A DNA stretch of 64,000 nt from Microbacterium salsuginis (GTDB lineage: Bacteria; Actinomycetota; Actinomycetes; Actinomycetales; Microbacteriaceae), in contig NZ_JABACI010000005.1 in NCBI RefSeq assembly GCF_012524205.1, positions 434,001 to 498,000 of the forward strand. Direction: 5' to 3'. Below the pieces are notes generated by a model that saw nothing but the letters and a program-made list of their open reading frames with translations, was not told the origin of the DNA and made no database searches. Shown here piece by piece: positions 44,417-52,607 of this stretch (position 1 is its first letter; every line of letters starts with the position of its first letter). The position numbers and the translations under genes are program-made.

Positions 44417-45328
44417 TCACGCGTGGGCGTCGTGCTCGACGTGACCGGCCGGCTCGAGCTGAAAGGTCGAATGCGCGACGTCGAAGTGCTGCGACAGACA
44501 TGTCTGCAGTTGACTCAGGATGCCGGATGCCCTGCCGTCCTGCAGCGCCGCCTCGTCGACCACCACGTGGGCCGAGAACACCGGGGCGCCGCGCGTCAGC
44601 TGCCACACGTGCACGTCATGCACATCCACGACACCGGGGGTCCCGAGGATGTGCTCGCGGATCTCACGGACGTGCGTGCCCTTCGGCACGGACTCGGCGA
44701 GGACCGACACGACCTCGCGCATCAGTCCGATCGCTCGCGGGATGATCATGGCCGCGATGAACAGCGACGCGATCGCGTCGGCCTGCGCCCACCCGGTCAC
44801 GAGGATCACGATCGCCGCGACGATGACCGCGGCCGAGCCGATGAGGTCGCCGAGCACCTCGAGGTAGGCGCCGCGCACATTGATGCTGCGCCGCTGCGCC
44901 GAGCTCAGCAACCACATCGCCACCGCGTTGGCGACGAGACCCACGATGGCGACGCCCAGCATGAGTCCGCCGGCGACCTCGACATCGGAGGGTGACAAGA
45001 GGCGCGAGACGCCTTCGACGGCGACCCACGCCGACAACGCGATGAGGATGATGCCGTTGACCAGGGCTCCGAACACCTCGGCACGCTGGTACCCGAAGGT
45101 GCGGCGATCGTTCGCCGGCCGCGCAGCGACGATGCTTGCGACCAGGGCGATCACCAAGGCAGCGGCATCCGTGAACATGTGCGCCGCATCGGCGAGGAGA
45201 GCGAGCGAACCCGAGAGAGCGGCGCCGATGATCTGCACCACCATGACCACCGTGGTGATCGCGAGCGAGATCGCCAGCAGGCGACGGTTACCCGCCCCGC
45301 GGACGCCGCTCGGCGCATGGTCGTGCAT
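44417..45328 (-). CDS. Cation diffusion facilitator (CzcD/ZitB-like) transporter
   Basis: 303 residues with six TM helices. SLALLADAAHMFTDAAALVI carries the Zn site HxxxD in TM2, and GDLIGSAAVIVAAIVIL the matching Asp in TM5. The C-terminal cytoplasmic domain (TPGVVDVHDVHVWQLTRG) is the ferredoxin-like dimerisation unit. It exports Zn2+/Cd2+/Co2+ by proton antiport. Short His-rich ends (MHDH, HVEHDAHA) fit metal binding. TAGCCT ends 6 nt before the ATG. Confidence 0.92.
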   Translation of the reverse strand: MHDHAPSGVRGAGNRRLLAISLAITTVVMVVQIIGAALSGSLALLADAAHMFTDAAALVIALVASIVAARPANDRRTFGYQRAEVFGALVNGIILIALSAWVAVEGVSRLLSPSDVEVAGGLMLGVAIVGLVANAVAMWLLSSAQRRSINVRGAYLEVLGDLIGSAAVIVAAIVILVTGWAQADAIASLFIAAMIIPRAIGLMREVVSVLAESVPKGTHVREIREHILGTPGVVDVHDVHVWQLTRGAPVFSAHVVVDEAALQDGRASGILSQLQTCLSQHFDVAHSTFQLEPAGHVEHDAHA

Positions 45329-45433
45329 GTCTCCAGGCTAGGCGGCGGACTCCGTCCGCGCGGCGCACTTCACGTACTCGGGAATGAGTGTCCTTCTCAC
45401 CCCGGCGGTGCGGGTGGGTGCTAGCGTGCCGCT

Positions 45434-47050
45434 GTGATGCAGCGCACGACGCCCACGACCGATCGGCCCTGGCGACGTTCCGGCGCCGCGCAGTACGCCC
45501 TCCAACGGGTCTCCCGGATGCTGCGACCCCCGGTCGTCGTGACGCCGATGGATCCTCGCGTGCGCAAGCAGCAGGACGTCGAGATCCCGATGCGGGACGG
45601 CACCATCCTGCGGGCCAACGTCTATCTGCAGGCCGGCGCCGGACCCGTGCCCGCCATCCTCTGCGCACACCCCTATGGGAAGGACGTCCTTCCCCGTCGT
45701 ACCCGGCGCGGGTATCGCATCAACCCGCAGTTCCGGTTTCTGCGCCAGACCGAGCAGATCCACATCTCGGACGAGACGAGCTGGGAGGCGCCGGACCCGT
45801 CGTGGTGGGTTCCGCGCGGATTCGCGCTCGTCAACCTCGACGTGCGCGGGGCCGGTCGTTCCGACGGGGTCGGATCTCTCATGAGCGACGCGGAGGCGCA
45901 GGACCTCCATGCCGCGATCGAGTGGATCGCACAGCAGGAATGGTGCGACGGCGGCGTGGCCATGCTGGGCGTGTCGTATCTCGCCATTTCGCAGTACAAG
46001 GTGGCGGCGACGCGCCCGCCACACCTGCGGGCGATCGCTCCCTGGGAGGGGTTCACGAACGCGTACCAGGACTTCTTCTACCCCGGCGGCGTCCGCGAAG
46101 TCGGCTTCTCACGACTGTGGACGACGCTCGTGCGCCGATCGGCGCGCATGGCGCCGGACCTCGGCGCCGAGGTCGCGGCACGTCCGGACGAAGATGCGTG
46201 GTGGGATTCGCTCGTGCCCGACCTGCGGCGGATCGACGTGCCGATGCTCGTGTGCGGCAGCTTCTCGGACGCGAATCTGCACACGAGGGGGTCTTTCCGG
46301 GCCTTCCGCGAGGTCTCGTCCTCGGCGCGCCACCTTTACACGCACCGCGGCGGCAAGTGGGCGACCTTCTACGGCGACGAGGCGAAGGCGGCGCAGCTCG
46401 CCTTTCTGCAGACGCATCTCCAGGATGCTGCGCAGACCCTGCCCCGCGTGCGGCTGGAGGTGCGAGAGCGACGCGACGCGGTGCTCGCGGTCCGCCACGA
46501 GGACCGATGGCCCCCGCCCGGCGAGACCCGCACGCTCCATCTGAGCGGCCACGGCGCGCTCGACACTGCCGTGCCCGAGCACGCCTCCCCGGTCACGTTT
46601 CCGGCACGCCGTCGTGCGGCGGCCTTCTCGTGGACTTTCGACGAAGACACCGAGGTCACCGGCGAGGCTCGCGTGCGGCTGTGGATCAGCGCGGCCGAGG
46701 AAGCGCCTCTGTCGCTGTTCGCGGGGCTGTCCAAATGGACCGCGAACCGCTTCATCCCCTTCGAGGGCTCGTACGGATTCGGACGGGATTACGTCGCAAC
46801 GGGCTTTCGGCGGGTCCTTGCGACGCGAGAGCCGCAGCCGGTGGAGATCGACTTCGCACCATCGGCGACGCTCTTCCGTGCGGGCGACGAGCTGCGCCTT
46901 CACGTCGGCGGGCGTTCGTTGTCGCCGCGCAATCCGCTGTGGGGATCCTTCCCTGCGCTCTACCGCTCGAGCCCGCGCATCACCTGCACCGTGCACGCGG
47001 GCGCCGGGCATCCCTCGGCGCTCGAGCTGCCGATCGCCTCACTCGACTGA
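45434..47050 (+). CDS. CocE/NonD (S15 X-Pro) family hydrolase
   Basis: 538 residues. EIPMRDGTILRANVYLQ and NLDVRGAGRSDG are typical of CocE-type hydrolases. The nucleophile elbow is MLGVSYLA; most relatives have GxSYxG, here Ala replaces the last Gly. The C-terminal ~220 residues form the jelly-roll PepX_C domain (TGEARVRLWISAAEEAPLSL). No signal peptide, so it is cytoplasmic. TAGCGT ends 6 nt before GTG 45434, suggesting a leaderless start there; ATG 45437 is adjacent. Substrate unknown: esters or proline peptides. Confidence 0.85.
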   Translation: MMQRTTPTTDRPWRRSGAAQYALQRVSRMLRPPVVVTPMDPRVRKQQDVEIPMRDGTILRANVYLQAGAGPVPAILCAHPYGKDVLPRRTRRGYRINPQFRFLRQTEQIHISDETSWEAPDPSWWVPRGFALVNLDVRGAGRSDGVGSLMSDAEAQDLHAAIEWIAQQEWCDGGVAMLGVSYLAISQYKVAATRPPHLRAIAPWEGFTNAYQDFFYPGGVREVGFSRLWTTLVRRSARMAPDLGAEVAARPDEDAWWDSLVPDLRRIDVPMLVCGSFSDANLHTRGSFRAFREVSSSARHLYTHRGGKWATFYGDEAKAAQLAFLQTHLQDAAQTLPRVRLEVRERRDAVLAVRHEDRWPPPGETRTLHLSGHGALDTAVPEHASPVTFPARRRAAAFSWTFDEDTEVTGEARVRLWISAAEEAPLSLFAGLSKWTANRFIPFEGSYGFGRDYVATGFRRVLATREPQPVEIDFAPSATLFRAGDELRLHVGGRSLSPRNPLWGSFPALYRSSPRITCTVHAGAGHPSALELPIASLD

Positions 47051-47061
47051 GCGGGACCGGG

Positions 47062-47721
47062 TCAGAGTCCGGCCAGGAGCGGCGCGAGAGCGGCGAACGC
47101 GCGCGAGCGGTGGGACTCCGCGTTCTTCTCCGCCGCGGTCCACTCGCCCACGGTCCGCTCAGCATCCGCGGGCTGGCCGTCCGGCACGAACACGGGGTCG
47201 TACCCGAACCCGCCGGCCCCGGCGGCCGCCGTGGCCAGGCGTCCGGGCCAGATGCCTTCGACGACGTGTTCGACGCCGGCATCCGATCCCGGTGACCCCG
47301 CCGGCACGACGAGGGCGATCGTCGACACGAACTGTGCGGTGCGGTGGGGATCCCGGATGTCGGAGAGCTGGTCGAGCAGGAGGTTCAGGTTCGCGGCGGC
47401 ATCCTTCGCGTGTCCGGCCCAATACGCCGAGAAGACACCGGGCGCTCCGCCGAGCACGTCGACGCAGATGCCCGAGTCATCGGCGAGAGCCGGGAGCCCG
47501 GTGTGCGCGGCCGCGGCCCGGGCCTTGATCAGGGCGTTCTCAGCGAAGGTGACGCCGTCCTCCACCGGCTCGGGTCCGTCGTAGCCGATCACCTGGAGGT
47601 CGGGGCGGGTCCCCGCGACGATCGCCTGGAACTCCTCGACCTTGTGCGGGTTGTGCGTCGCGAGCACGATGCTGCGTTCCGACTCGCTTCGCTCGCTCAA
47701 CGACCGGCTCACGTCCGTCAC
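47062..47721 (-). CDS. rdgB: Non-canonical purine NTP pyrophosphatase (RdgB/Ham1)
   Basis: 219 residues. [17 protein letters not shown] is the substrate-binding start, [20 protein letters not shown] is the catalytic Asp pair region, and [12 protein letters not shown] is the signature. It hydrolyses ITP, dITP and XTP to monophosphates. The GTG start overlaps the rph stop by 4 bp. An unusual N-terminal stretch, [13 protein letters not shown], precedes the conserved domain. It is encoded by a REP-like repeat (47676-47705). Confidence 0.93.
   Translation of the reverse strand: MTDVSRSLSERSESERSIVLATHNPHKVEEFQAIVAGTRPDLQVIGYDGPEPVEDGVTFAENALIKARAAAAHTGLPALADDSGICVDVLGGAPGVFSAYWAGHAKDAAANLNLLLDQLSDIRDPHRTAQFVSTIALVVPAGSPGSDAGVEHVVEGIWPGRLATAAAGAGGFGYDPVFVPDGQPADAERTVGEWTAAEKNAESHRSRAFAALAPLLAGL
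47676..47705. repeat. REP-like repeat inside the rdgB 5' end
   Basis: GTTCCGACTCGCTTCGCTCG plus CTCAACGACC, the form of a dispersed repeat that I recognise from many actinobacterial genomes. Here it is translated as part of the RdgB N-terminus. Confidence 0.55.
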
Positions 47722-48464
47722 TCCGAAGCGACCGGCTCGAGGGCGGCGAGCTGGTGGCCGCGCAGCGCCGCGCAGCCGTTCACGCCGAGCTCGAGCAGCG
47801 CGTCGAGCTCGCGCTTGTCGAACGGCGCCCCCTCGGCCGTGCCCTGCACCTCGACGAAGAGTCCGCGGCCGGTCACGACCACGTTCATGTCGGTCTCGGC
47901 ACGGACATCCTCGACGTACGCGAGGTCGAGGAGGGGCTCGCCGTCGACGATGCCCACCGAGACCGCCGCGACCGAGTCGAGGAGAGGCGTGGCCTTCTGA
48001 CCGATGAACTTCTTCGCGCGACCCCACTCGATCGCGTCGGCGAGCGCGACGTAGGCGCCGGTGATCGCCGCGGTCCGGGTGCCGCCGTCCGCCTGCAGCA
48101 CGTCGCAGTCGATGACGATGGTGTTCTCACCCAGAGCCTTGGTGTCGACGACGGCGCGCAGCGCCCGGCCGATCAGCCGGGAGATCTCATGCGTGCGCCC
48201 ACCGATCTTGCCTTTGACGCTCTCGCGGTCGTTGCGGCTGTTGGTGGCGCGGGGCAGCATCGCGTACTCCGCGGTGATCCAGCCCTTGCCCTTGCCGACC
48301 AGCCAGCGCGGCACGCCGTTGGTGAACGACGCGGTGCACAGCACCTTGGTGCCGCCGAACGAGATGAGCGCCGAGCCCTCGGCGTGGCTCGACCACCCGC
48401 GCTCGATGGTGATGGGACGCAACTGGTCGGCGGCGCGACCGTCCGCGCGCACAAGTTCGGTCAT
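47718..48464 (-). CDS. rph: Ribonuclease PH
   Basis: 248 residues. [20 protein letters not shown] opens the RNase PH fold. [20 protein letters not shown] and [20 protein letters not shown] carry the phosphate- and tRNA-binding residues, and [20 protein letters not shown] is the family signature. It trims tRNA 3' ends by phosphorolysis. It sits between murI and rdgB, a conserved actinobacterial order, and overlaps rdgB by 4 bp. GAGGAG lies just upstream of its start. Confidence 0.96.
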   Translation of the reverse strand: MTELVRADGRAADQLRPITIERGWSSHAEGSALISFGGTKVLCTASFTNGVPRWLVGKGKGWITAEYAMLPRATNSRNDRESVKGKIGGRTHEISRLIGRALRAVVDTKALGENTIVIDCDVLQADGGTRTAAITGAYVALADAIEWGRAKKFIGQKATPLLDSVAAVSVGIVDGEPLLDLAYVEDVRAETDMNVVVTGRGLFVEVQGTAEGAPFDKRELDALLELGVNGCAALRGHQLAALEPVASE

Positions 48465-48478
48465 GGAGGCTCCTCGGG

Positions 48479-49324
48479 TCAGGCGGTCGGAAGGTCGATG
48501 GCGCCGGTCTGCACGAGCCGGACGGCGGTCACCTCGCGGCCCATGAGCCGGTGAGCGAGGTCGAGGAACTCATCGGCGGACGCGCCGGTGGCCTCGTAGA
48601 CGTGGCGGGGCGTGGCATCCGGTCCCGCGAGCAGGTTGCGCGACACGAGCTGCCGGTAGACGTCCTTCGCGGTCTCGGTGTCGCTCGAGACGAGGCTCAC
48701 TTCGGGGCCCATCACATAGCTGATGGCGCCTTCGAGGAACGGGTAGTGCGTACAGCCCAGCACGAGCGTGTCGACGCCGGCGTGACGCAGCGGCGCGAGG
48801 TACTCCTCGGCGACCGCCAGCACCTCGGGCGAGTCGGTGACGCCGTCTTCGACGAACTCGACGAAGCGCGGGCACGCCTGCGCGAACACCGTCAGCCTCT
48901 CGTTGACCTCGAGCATGTCCTGGTAGGCGCCCGATCCGATGGTCCCGGCCGTGCCGATGACCCCGATGCGGCCGTTGCGGGTTGTCGACATCGCGGTGCG
49001 CACGGCCGGCCCGATCACCTCGACGACCGGGACGTCGTAGCGCTCCCGCGCGTCGCGCAGCATCGCCGCCGAGGCGGTGTTGCACGCGATCACGAGCATC
49101 TTCACGCCCTGATCGACGAGCGCGTCGAGGATCTCGAGCGAGTAGCGGCGCACATCCGCGATGGGCTTGGGCCCGTACGGCGATCGCGCGGTGTCGCCGA
49201 TGTACAGGATCGACTCGCGCGGCAGCTGAGCCGAGACGGCACGGGCGACGGTGAGCCCGCCGACACCGGAATCGAAGATTCCGATCGGCGCGTCCGCGCC
49301 GTCCTGAGCCTGCCGAAGGGTCAC
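48479..49324 (-). CDS. murI: Glutamate racemase
   Basis: 281 residues. [17 protein letters not shown] opens the family, and the two catalytic cysteines are Cys81 (VIACNTASA) and Cys191 (LGCTHYPFL). It supplies D-glutamate for peptidoglycan. The first nine residues, MTLRQAQDG, lie outside the conserved domain and come from a REP-like repeat that is mirrored in pncB. TAGGCT ends 8 nt before the GTG start, so the mRNA is probably leaderless. Confidence 0.95.
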   Translation of the reverse strand: MTLRQAQDGADAPIGIFDSGVGGLTVARAVSAQLPRESILYIGDTARSPYGPKPIADVRRYSLEILDALVDQGVKMLVIACNTASAAMLRDARERYDVPVVEVIGPAVRTAMSTTRNGRIGVIGTAGTIGSGAYQDMLEVNERLTVFAQACPRFVEFVEDGVTDSPEVLAVAEEYLAPLRHAGVDTLVLGCTHYPFLEGAISYVMGPEVSLVSSDTETAKDVYRQLVSRNLLAGPDATPRHVYEATGASADEFLDLAHRLMGREVTAVRLVQTGAIDLPTA

Positions 49325-49391
49325 GATGCCCCAGCCTACGCCAGCCGATCACTAGGCTGACCCGCATGACCCTTCGACAGGCTCAGGACGG
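49300..49391. repeat. Mirror pair of REP-like repeats forming two gene starts
   Basis: TGACCCTTCGACAGGCTCAG followed by GACGG at 49367-49391 is inverted at 49300-49324 with one mismatch in 25 bp. Each arm encodes the N-terminus MTLRQAQDG of a different protein (MurI and PncB). Only 42 bp lie between the arms. Confidence 0.8.
49333..49358. promoter_or_regulatory. Back-to-back -10 boxes for murI and pncB
   Basis: AGCCTA (49333-49338, TAGGCT on the minus strand) and TAGGCT (49353-49358) stand 8 and 7 nt from the murI and pncB starts. The whole divergent promoter region is 41 bp, so the -35 region of each promoter overlaps the other gene's elements. Confidence 0.6.
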
Positions 49392-50715
49392 CGGTCCCTC
49401 GACCGCGCTGTTGACGGACCGCTACGAACTCACGATGCTCGACGCGTCGCTGCGCGACGGCACCGCCGAGCGACGCTGCGTCTTCGAGCTGTTCGCCCGC
49501 CGTCTGCCGGGGGCACGACGGTTCGGCGTCGTCGCGGGAACGGGGCGCCTGCTGGAGCTGATCCGCGACTTCAGGTTCGGCCAGGACGAGCTGCGCTTCC
49601 TGAAGGACGAGAACGTGGTGGATGCCGCGACCCTCGACTTCCTCGAGGAATACCGTTTCACCGGCTCGATCACGGGCTACCGCGAGGGCGAGCTCTACTT
49701 CCCCGGCTCGCCGATCCTCACCGTCGAGGGCACGTTCGCCGAGGCCGTCGTTCTGGAGACCCTCGCCCTCAGCGTCCTCAACCACGATTCCGCCATCGCC
49801 ACGGCCGCCGCCCGCATGAGCGTCGCCGCCGGAGAGCGCCCGCTGGCCGAGATGGGGTCGCGGCGCGCCGCCGAGTCCTCGGCCGTCGCCGCCGCGCGAG
49901 CCGCATACATCGCCGGCTTCGGCGCGACCTCGAACCTCGAGGCGGGACGGCGTTGGGGCATCCCGACAATGGGCACCGCTGCGCACTCGTGGACCCTGCT
50001 GCACGACAGCGAAGAGGCTGCGTTCCGCGCGCAGATCGAGGCGCTCGGCGTGGAGACGACACTTCTGGTCGACACCTACGACATCCGCGAGGGCGTCGCG
50101 ACGGCGGTCCGGGTCGCGGGTGCCGGGCTCGGCGGCGTCCGCATCGACTCGGGCGACCTGCCGACGGTGGCCGCCGATGTGCGTGCCCAACTGGACGAGC
50201 TGGGCGCGACCGGCACCCGGATCACCGTGACGAGCGACTTGGACGAGTTCGCGATCGCGTCGCTGGCGGCATCCCCTGTCGATTCCTACGGGGTCGGGAC
50301 CTCGGTGGTCACCGGCTCGGGAAGCCCGACGGCCGGTATGGTCTACAAGCTCGTCGCGCGGCAGGACGACGCCGGCGGCTGGGTCGCGGTGGCGAAGGCC
50401 TCGACCGACAAGGGATCCAAGGGCGGCCGCAAGGCCGCCTTCCGCACGCTCGACGACGGCACGGCCACGAGCGAGCTGATCGCCGTCTCGGACGGCTTCG
50501 AGCAGCTGCAGACCGTGGCGTCACATCCCGGAGCGCGTGCGCTGCAGGTCACGCTCATGGCCGAGGGGGAACCGGATGCCTCGTACGAAGGAGCCGCGGG
50601 CGTCGAGGCCGCGCGCGCGCACCACGCACGCGTACGCGAGGAGTTGCCGGTACGGGCTCTCGCGCTCAGCCGCTCCGATCCGGCGATCCCCACGGTCTAC
50701 GTCGACGCGGAGTGA
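49366..50715 (+). CDS. pncB: Nicotinate phosphoribosyltransferase
   Basis: 449 residues. LLTDRYELTMLDASLRDG is the conserved start and MGTAAHSWTLLHDSEEAAF contains the phosphorylated His. GVRIDSGDLP is the PRPP/product-binding loop, with GVGTSVVTGSGSP as the phosphate loop. It makes nicotinate mononucleotide in the Preiss-Handler NAD salvage pathway. The first residues, [10 protein letters not shown], derive from the REP-like repeat shared with murI. TAGGCT ends 7 nt before the ATG; no SD. Confidence 0.93.
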   Translation: MTLRQAQDGGPSTALLTDRYELTMLDASLRDGTAERRCVFELFARRLPGARRFGVVAGTGRLLELIRDFRFGQDELRFLKDENVVDAATLDFLEEYRFTGSITGYREGELYFPGSPILTVEGTFAEAVVLETLALSVLNHDSAIATAAARMSVAAGERPLAEMGSRRAAESSAVAAARAAYIAGFGATSNLEAGRRWGIPTMGTAAHSWTLLHDSEEAAFRAQIEALGVETTLLVDTYDIREGVATAVRVAGAGLGGVRIDSGDLPTVAADVRAQLDELGATGTRITVTSDLDEFAIASLAASPVDSYGVGTSVVTGSGSPTAGMVYKLVARQDDAGGWVAVAKASTDKGSKGGRKAAFRTLDDGTATSELIAVSDGFEQLQTVASHPGARALQVTLMAEGEPDASYEGAAGVEAARAHHARVREELPVRALALSRSDPAIPTVYVDAE

Positions 50716-50733
50716 GCCGGCCCAGCCGGATGC

Positions 50734-51000
50734 TCAGCCGCCGAGGGACTCGTAGATCTCTTTGCAGGTGGGGCAGATCGGGAACTTCTCGGGGTCTCTG
50801 CCCGGCGTCCACTTCTTCCCGCACAGCGCGCGCACCGGCTTGCCGGTGATGGCCGACTCGAGGATCTTGTCCTTCTTCACGTAGTGCGAGAAGCGCTCAT
50901 GATCGCCCGGCTCGACGCTCTCTTCGCGGATGAGCTCTTCGAGCTCGCGGTCGAGGGTCGCGAGTCCACCCTGATCGGGGCCTTCGACAGGTGTGCTCAT
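50734..51000 (-). CDS. DUF3039 domain protein
   Basis: 88 residues. FSHYVKKDKILESAITGKPV followed by RALCGKKWTPGRDPEKFPIC and PTCKEIYESL is the DUF3039 pattern, with Cys residues (ALCGKK, ICPTC) that probably bind zinc. Conserved in actinobacteria, function unknown. It is convergent with pncB. Confidence 0.88.
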   Translation of the reverse strand: MSTPVEGPDQGGLATLDRELEELIREESVEPGDHERFSHYVKKDKILESAITGKPVRALCGKKWTPGRDPEKFPICPTCKEIYESLGG

Positions 51001-51041
51001 GGTGAGTCAGTTTAGCCCGTCGGCAGCGCGCGGGACCCGGC

Positions 51042-52607
51042 TCACGTCGCCTCCGCGAACTCCATGATCCGCCCGCCGCGTCGCTCGAATGCCAGGGATC
51101 CGACGACGACTCCCACGACGAGGACACCGAGTCCCACACCGATGCCCGTCCACATCGCCGTGGTCGCGGCATCCGCCTCGCCGTTCAGAGCGCGCCACGA
51201 CCACCACAGCGCGGGGATCGCCAGCGCGAGCCCGCCGAGCATCACGAGCGCCTGCGCGATCGCGCCCGTGGCGCTGGTGCGCTGCGGCTGCTGGAAGGGA
51301 CTCTCGCCCGGGCGTGAGACCGCATAGGGGGCCAGCACCGACGAGACGCTCGATAATCCGAGACCGGCGAGGAAGAGCGAGGCGCACACGCCGACCATCG
51401 CGGGAAGCAGCGCCCATCGGCCATGCAGGGAGATCGCGACGGGGATCGCGACGGCCAACAGGGGCACGCCGATGAGGACGACGGGGACGAGGCGACCGAC
51501 GCGGTCCGAGATCCCTCGCACGCCGCTGGCGACATGCATCCACACCGCCGTCGAGTCGTATGCGACATCGTTGTGCGGCAGCCATCCCAGGAAGAGCGCC
51601 GCGAACGGCACGGGCACCAGCACGACGAGCTCGGGGGGAACCCCGGCGATCAGCAGAGGGACGACCGTGATCGCGGCGGCGATCGGGATGATCAACGCGT
51701 TGACGACATAGCGCCTGTCCCTGAACCAGTAGTGCAGACTGCGTGCGGCGATCGCGCCACCCGGTGTGCCCGGCGCCACGGCGAACCAGCCGAGACCGCC
51801 GCGGTCGCGGGTGGACAGGGGGCGCTCGGTCGTGGTGAGCAATCGGTGCACGGCCCACGTCCACAGCAGGCCGAGGACCGCGACCGTCGCGACGGCGACG
51901 ACGACGGTGAGCCAGAGGTTGCCGCCGGTCGCCACGACTCCCGGGAGTGCCCACCCGGCTCCCAGCGGGGTCAGGGCAAGTGTCGAGACGGCCTCGACCA
52001 GCTGCGGCGGGACGGTGCCCTCCCACTCGAGGGATGCCAGGAAGACGCCGACGGGAACCACCACGACGAGCACCACCAGGACGAACACGCCCGACAGCTC
52101 GCGAGAGCGGCGCTCCCGAAGGAACAGGGCCGCGAGGGCCATGCACACCCGCGCGAGAAGGGAGCACGTGACGATTCCGAGAACCACCCCGAGGATCGTG
52201 AACACGGGCGGCACGCCCGACTCCGACCACACCACGGCGGCACTGACGGCGATCGCGAGCAGAACGAGGATGGGCACGCTGATCAGGCCCACCACGGCGA
52301 GCACCGCGGCGAGCCGGCCTCGCGACGGTGCGAGCAGTGCGAAACGTCGCGGGTCCAGCGGATCCTCCGCCGCGCCGATGAGCGGTGCGAGAGCGAATCC
52401 GAGCGTGACGCCCGAGCCGCCGAGGACCGTGACGGCGAGGACGACATCGGTGTCGGCGTCCCGCATGGTCAGGATCGCCCAGCACGCCGCAGCGGTCGCC
52501 CCGGCGAGGATCACCAGCCCCGCGACGACGCGGATCACATGCGACGGGCGGCCGCGCAGCGTCCCGAAGAGCAGCGCCAGCCTCAGTCGGAGAACGTGTG
52601 CAGCCAT
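51042..52607 (-). CDS. ABC exporter membrane subunit
   Basis: 521 residues with about 12 hydrophobic helices, starting LRLALLFGTLRGRPSHVIRV. It overlaps the ATPase gene by 25 bp, so the two proteins are a transporter pair. No substrate-binding protein is nearby, which points to export. Helix-rich proteins of this size next to CcmA-type ATPases are common in actinobacteria. Substrate unknown. Confidence 0.82.
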   Translation of the reverse strand: MAAHVLRLRLALLFGTLRGRPSHVIRVVAGLVILAGATAAACWAILTMRDADTDVVLAVTVLGGSGVTLGFALAPLIGAAEDPLDPRRFALLAPSRGRLAAVLAVVGLISVPILVLLAIAVSAAVVWSESGVPPVFTILGVVLGIVTCSLLARVCMALAALFLRERRSRELSGVFVLVVLVVVVPVGVFLASLEWEGTVPPQLVEAVSTLALTPLGAGWALPGVVATGGNLWLTVVVAVATVAVLGLLWTWAVHRLLTTTERPLSTRDRGGLGWFAVAPGTPGGAIAARSLHYWFRDRRYVVNALIIPIAAAITVVPLLIAGVPPELVVLVPVPFAALFLGWLPHNDVAYDSTAVWMHVASGVRGISDRVGRLVPVVLIGVPLLAVAIPVAISLHGRWALLPAMVGVCASLFLAGLGLSSVSSVLAPYAVSRPGESPFQQPQRTSATGAIAQALVMLGGLALAIPALWWSWRALNGEADAATTAMWTGIGVGLGVLVVGVVVGSLAFERRGGRIMEFAEAT

